13,726 nt of DNA, taken from contig VAYV01000041.1 of the NCBI GenBank assembly GCA_005883175.1, forward strand, positions 1-13,726, in the 5' to 3' direction. Positions 11,805 through 13,726 of this stretch are shown piece by piece. This DNA is from Actinomycetota bacterium. Lineage in GTDB: Bacteria > Actinomycetota > AC-67. The notes under the pieces were generated by a model, which was given only the letters and a program-made list of their open reading frames with translations, did no database searches and had not been told where the DNA came from. Positions within the stretch are counted from its first letter, which is position 1; each line of letters opens with the position of its first letter. Position numbers and translations under genes: made by a program.

Positions 11805-12982
11805 GGCTTCACCCTGAGGAGCCAGGTCTCGGGATCGGACAGCTCCGCATCGGTCGGGAACGCGTCGGCGTCTTCCCACATCCGCGCGATCGCCGGCCAT
11901 CCCGCGCGCGCGGTGTTCGCACGCACGAACTCGTCGGCGGCGCGCTGATTCTCCGGCGCCTCGAGGCCGATGAACGACGCCAGCATACGCCGTCCCGAGC
12001 CGCCCTCCGCCGCGCGGCGCGCGTACGCCTCGGCGATCCGGCCGTGGTCGCCGGCGCGCTCGGCAACCGCTGCGACGGCCGCGCCCGTGTATGCCTCGAC
12101 GACGGCGAGCAACGTGGTGACCGCGCGCGCGGCCTCCGCCGTTTGCGGGGACGCTTGGTGCGAGAACAAGCCTTCCTCGCCGAGCGCGTCTTGCAGGCGC
12201 GCGGGGTCGGACAGGTCGAGCTCCTGCAGGCGCTGCAGTCCCTGCGCGAGGTCGATGTCGAGCGACGCGACGTAGTTGTGGTAGCGCGCGAAGAACTGGC
12301 CGCGGACGCCCGGGAACGCCTCGAACACAAGGCGGTGCGCCGCCGCGCGCGCGGCGATCCACTGACGGGTCGCGCGCTGATCCAGCCCGTAGCCGCTGGC
12401 GAAGGCGTCGACGGCCGGCACCACGATGAGCAGCTCGTCGTCGGTGGTCGGGAGGCCGGTCTCGTGATTCCCGGTCACTTCGCGCGCCAGCGATCCTAGA
12501 GTCGTTCCGGCTTGGATGGCCATGAACATCGGCGCGAGCTGCCCGAGCGCCTGTGCGATCATGCCGGCGTCGATGGCGCCGCCGAGCTCGGTGGGCTGTC
12601 CTTGTTGCTCGCCCATCGCGCGGACCACCTTCGCCGCGACCGGATCGACCAGCTCGGCGAAGGCCGAGGTGGCGTGCTCGGCCCAGTCGGCCTGCGTCGC
12701 TGCGCGCGCTTTCACCAAGTGCGTCGGCGTCGGCATCGCGACCGCGTCGGTAAGCCACAGCTCCGCGACGCGCACTTGTTCGGCGACGTCGGCGTGGTCT
12801 TGCTCGGAGACGGCTTGCCCGGGCGCTTCGCCCGCAGCGAGCGAGACGGCGATCTGCCGCGCGAGATCCCAGTTGACCGGGCCGCCGCTCCACGAGAGGA
12901 CCTTCTGGATCTCGGCGAACAACGGAACGCGCTTCAGTACGTCTGGTGGAAGTTCGAATGGATCGTCCATCGAGAGAACCAT
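11801..12982 (-). CDS. DUF2342 / Zincin_2-type protein, metal motif probably degenerate
   Basis: A 393-residue protein resembling the actinobacterial DUF2342 (putative zinc-dependent metalloprotease or F420-associated) family. Hallmarks are PLFAEIQKVLSWSGGPVNWDLARQIA near residues 20-45, a Gly/Ala-rich helix with LGQLAPMFMAIQAGTTLGSLA (146-166), GLPTTDDELLIVVPAVDAFA (176-195), and a long helical C-terminal half. In the helix expected to hold the zincin motif the sequence is WIAARAAAHRLVF (208-220). Only His216 remains of an HExxH-like pattern, so peptidase activity is doubtful. The ATG at 12982 has GGGAGGG about 7 nt upstream and is preferred over the ATG at 12970. It overlaps the DUF72 gene by 4 nt. 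It is divergent from the SDR gene across 50 bp. Confidence 0.82.
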   Translation of the reverse strand: MVLSMDDPFELPPDVLKRVPLFAEIQKVLSWSGGPVNWDLARQIAVSLAAGEAPGQAVSEQDHADVAEQVRVAELWLTDAVAMPTPTHLVKARAATQADWAEHATSAFAELVDPVAAKVVRAMGEQQGQPTELGGAIDAGMIAQALGQLAPMFMAIQAGTTLGSLAREVTGNHETGLPTTDDELLIVVPAVDAFASGYGLDQRATRQWIAARAAAHRLVFEAFPGVRGQFFARYHNYVASLDIDLAQGLQRLQELDLSDPARLQDALGEEGLFSHQASPQTAEAARAVTTLLAVVEAYTGAAVAAVAERAGDHGRIAEAYARRAAEGGSGRRMLASFIGLEAPENQRAADEFVRANTARAGWPAIARMWEDADAFPTDAELSDPETWLLRVKP

Positions 12983-13032
12983 CTTATTCCCTCCCGCGGA
13001 TGCGCGTTCGGGCGTTCTATGATGCTCATAAC
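12983..13032. promoter_or_regulatory. Divergent promoter region, DUF2342 / SDR genes
   Basis: A 50-bp gap. The plus strand has TATGAT (13018-13023) 9 nt before the GTG at 13033, with no Shine-Dalgarno. The minus strand has a clear GGGAGGG ribosome binding site before the ATG at 12982, so the two transcripts likely initiate translation differently. No operator is evident. Confidence 0.45.
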
Positions 13033-13726
13033 GTGAGCGTCGTCGCGGTGACGGGGGTTACCGGCTATCTGGGCCGGCGCGTCCTCGACCTGCTCGAGTC
13101 GGACGACGGCGTGCAACGCGTGATCGGCATCGATTCGGAGGAGCCGGTCGCCGGATCGCCGAAGCTGGAGTTCCACCTGCTGGACGTCCGCGACGCGCGC
13201 CTCGGGAAGATCTTCGTCGGTGTCGACTGTGTCGTTCACCTTGCGTTCCAGCACGATCCGATCCGGGACGAAGAACGGATGCGGTCGATCAACGTCGAGG
13301 GCACGGCGAACGTCTTGGAGGCGGCGGCCGCTATCGGCGTTCGCAAGATCGTTTATCCCTCGAGCGCGGCCGTCTACGGCGCGCACGCCGACAACGACTT
13401 CCCGTTGACCGAATCTTCTCCGCTGCGCGCGAACGAGGACTTCGCGTTCGCCGCGCACAAGCTGGAGACCGAGCGGCTGCTCGACACGTTCCGGACCGCG
13501 CATCCCGACATCGTCGTCACCGTCTTCCGGTCGGCGATCGTGTTCGGCCCCAGCGTCGAGAATTTCGTGTCGCGGCTGATGGAGGCGCCGCGCATCACGA
13601 CCGTGCGCGGCTACGAGCCGCCGCTGCAGCTCGTGCACGAGGATGACGTCGCGTCGGCGATCGCGCTTGCGGTGAAGACGGACCTCCACGGGATCTACAA
13701 CCTTGCGGCGGACGGGTGGCTGTCGT
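13033..13726 (+). CDS. Extended SDR, NAD-dependent epimerase/dehydratase, C-terminus cut by window edge
   Basis: 231 complete codons before the edge. The Rossmann start is VTGVTGYLGRR (TGxxGxxG, residues 7-14), with Asp34 at the end of strand two favouring NAD. Next come LLDVRD (Asp51), HLAF, the NVEGTANVLEAAA helix, the catalytic Ser strand VYPSSAAVYG (108-116), and a position equivalent to YxxxK. This last reads FAAHK (Phe139, Lys143), so the usual catalytic tyrosine is a phenylalanine. Later motifs FRSAIVFGP and LQLVHEDDVASAIALA are typical of the extended-SDR C-terminal side. It probably binds a nucleotide sugar or similar substrate, or is a non-catalytic or atypical member. The GTG at 13033 is directly before the first strand, with TATGAT 9 nt upstream. 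Confidence 0.88.
   Translation, partial: MSVVAVTGVTGYLGRRVLDLLESDDGVQRVIGIDSEEPVAGSPKLEFHLLDVRDARLGKIFVGVDCVVHLAFQHDPIRDEERMRSINVEGTANVLEAAAAIGVRKIVYPSSAAVYGAHADNDFPLTESSPLRANEDFAFAAHKLETERLLDTFRTAHPDIVVTVFRSAIVFGPSVENFVSRLMEAPRITTVRGYEPPLQLVHEDDVASAIALAVKTDLHGIYNLAADGWLS

Noticed and set aside
11805..12893. Upstream extension of the DUF72 frame, giving 593 codons
   Set aside because: It overlaps the DUF2342 gene on the same strand in another frame and is Arg/Ala-rich; the DUF72 part starts at the coupled GTG at 11804.

Overview
The window is a GC-rich bacterial chromosome segment, most likely from an uncultured Actinomycetota. Supporting this are two mycothiol-type MDMPI/DinB-fold proteins, a DUF2342 (Zincin_2) gene, GTG starts, strong G/C bias at third codon positions, and TANNNT boxes only 6-11 nt upstream of many starts, as expected for leaderless transcripts. 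I see no rRNA, tRNA, CRISPR array, phage module or intact insertion sequence. Most of it is ordinary, tightly packed chromosome, with one untidy stretch at about 7,990-8,630.

Layout. 1-720 (minus): a partial single-pass membrane protein and a double zinc-ribbon protein. 760-1572 (plus): a CinA-type MoaB/Mog-domain protein, ending directly against a large GH38 alpha-mannosidase (1573-4335, minus). 4413-5870 (plus): an alkaline-phosphatase-superfamily phosphodiesterase whose active-site motifs appear in circularly permuted order. A bidirectional terminator hairpin separates it from a small three-helix membrane protein (5920-6255, minus). 6393-7987 (plus): a crotonase-fold protein translationally coupled to an MDMPI-like protein. 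7643-8269 (minus): a hotdog thioesterase that has lost its 3' half. 8270-8633: gene-poor, AT-richer DNA with some foldable structure. 8634-9737 (plus): a VOC (glyoxalase/epimerase-like) protein and a YgjP-type metallopeptidase. 9819-10580 (minus): a second MDMPI-like protein, divergent from a small lipoprotein (10618-11115, plus). 11112-12982 (minus): a DUF2342-DUF72 pair with a 4-nt overlap. 13033 to the end (plus): an extended-SDR epimerase/dehydratase running off the window.

The genes do not form one obvious pathway. The crotonase/MDMPI pair, the thioesterase remnant and the VOC protein hint at acyl-CoA or xenobiotic metabolism, but three of these lack standard catalytic residues or are broken. 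The mannosidase and phosphodiesterase share a 77-bp divergent promoter region and could be co-regulated. The points most worth following are the permuted phosphodiesterase, the repeated leaderless-promoter arrangement, and the set of proteins that keep their fold but lack canonical catalytic residues (crotonase, VOC, SDR, DUF2342).
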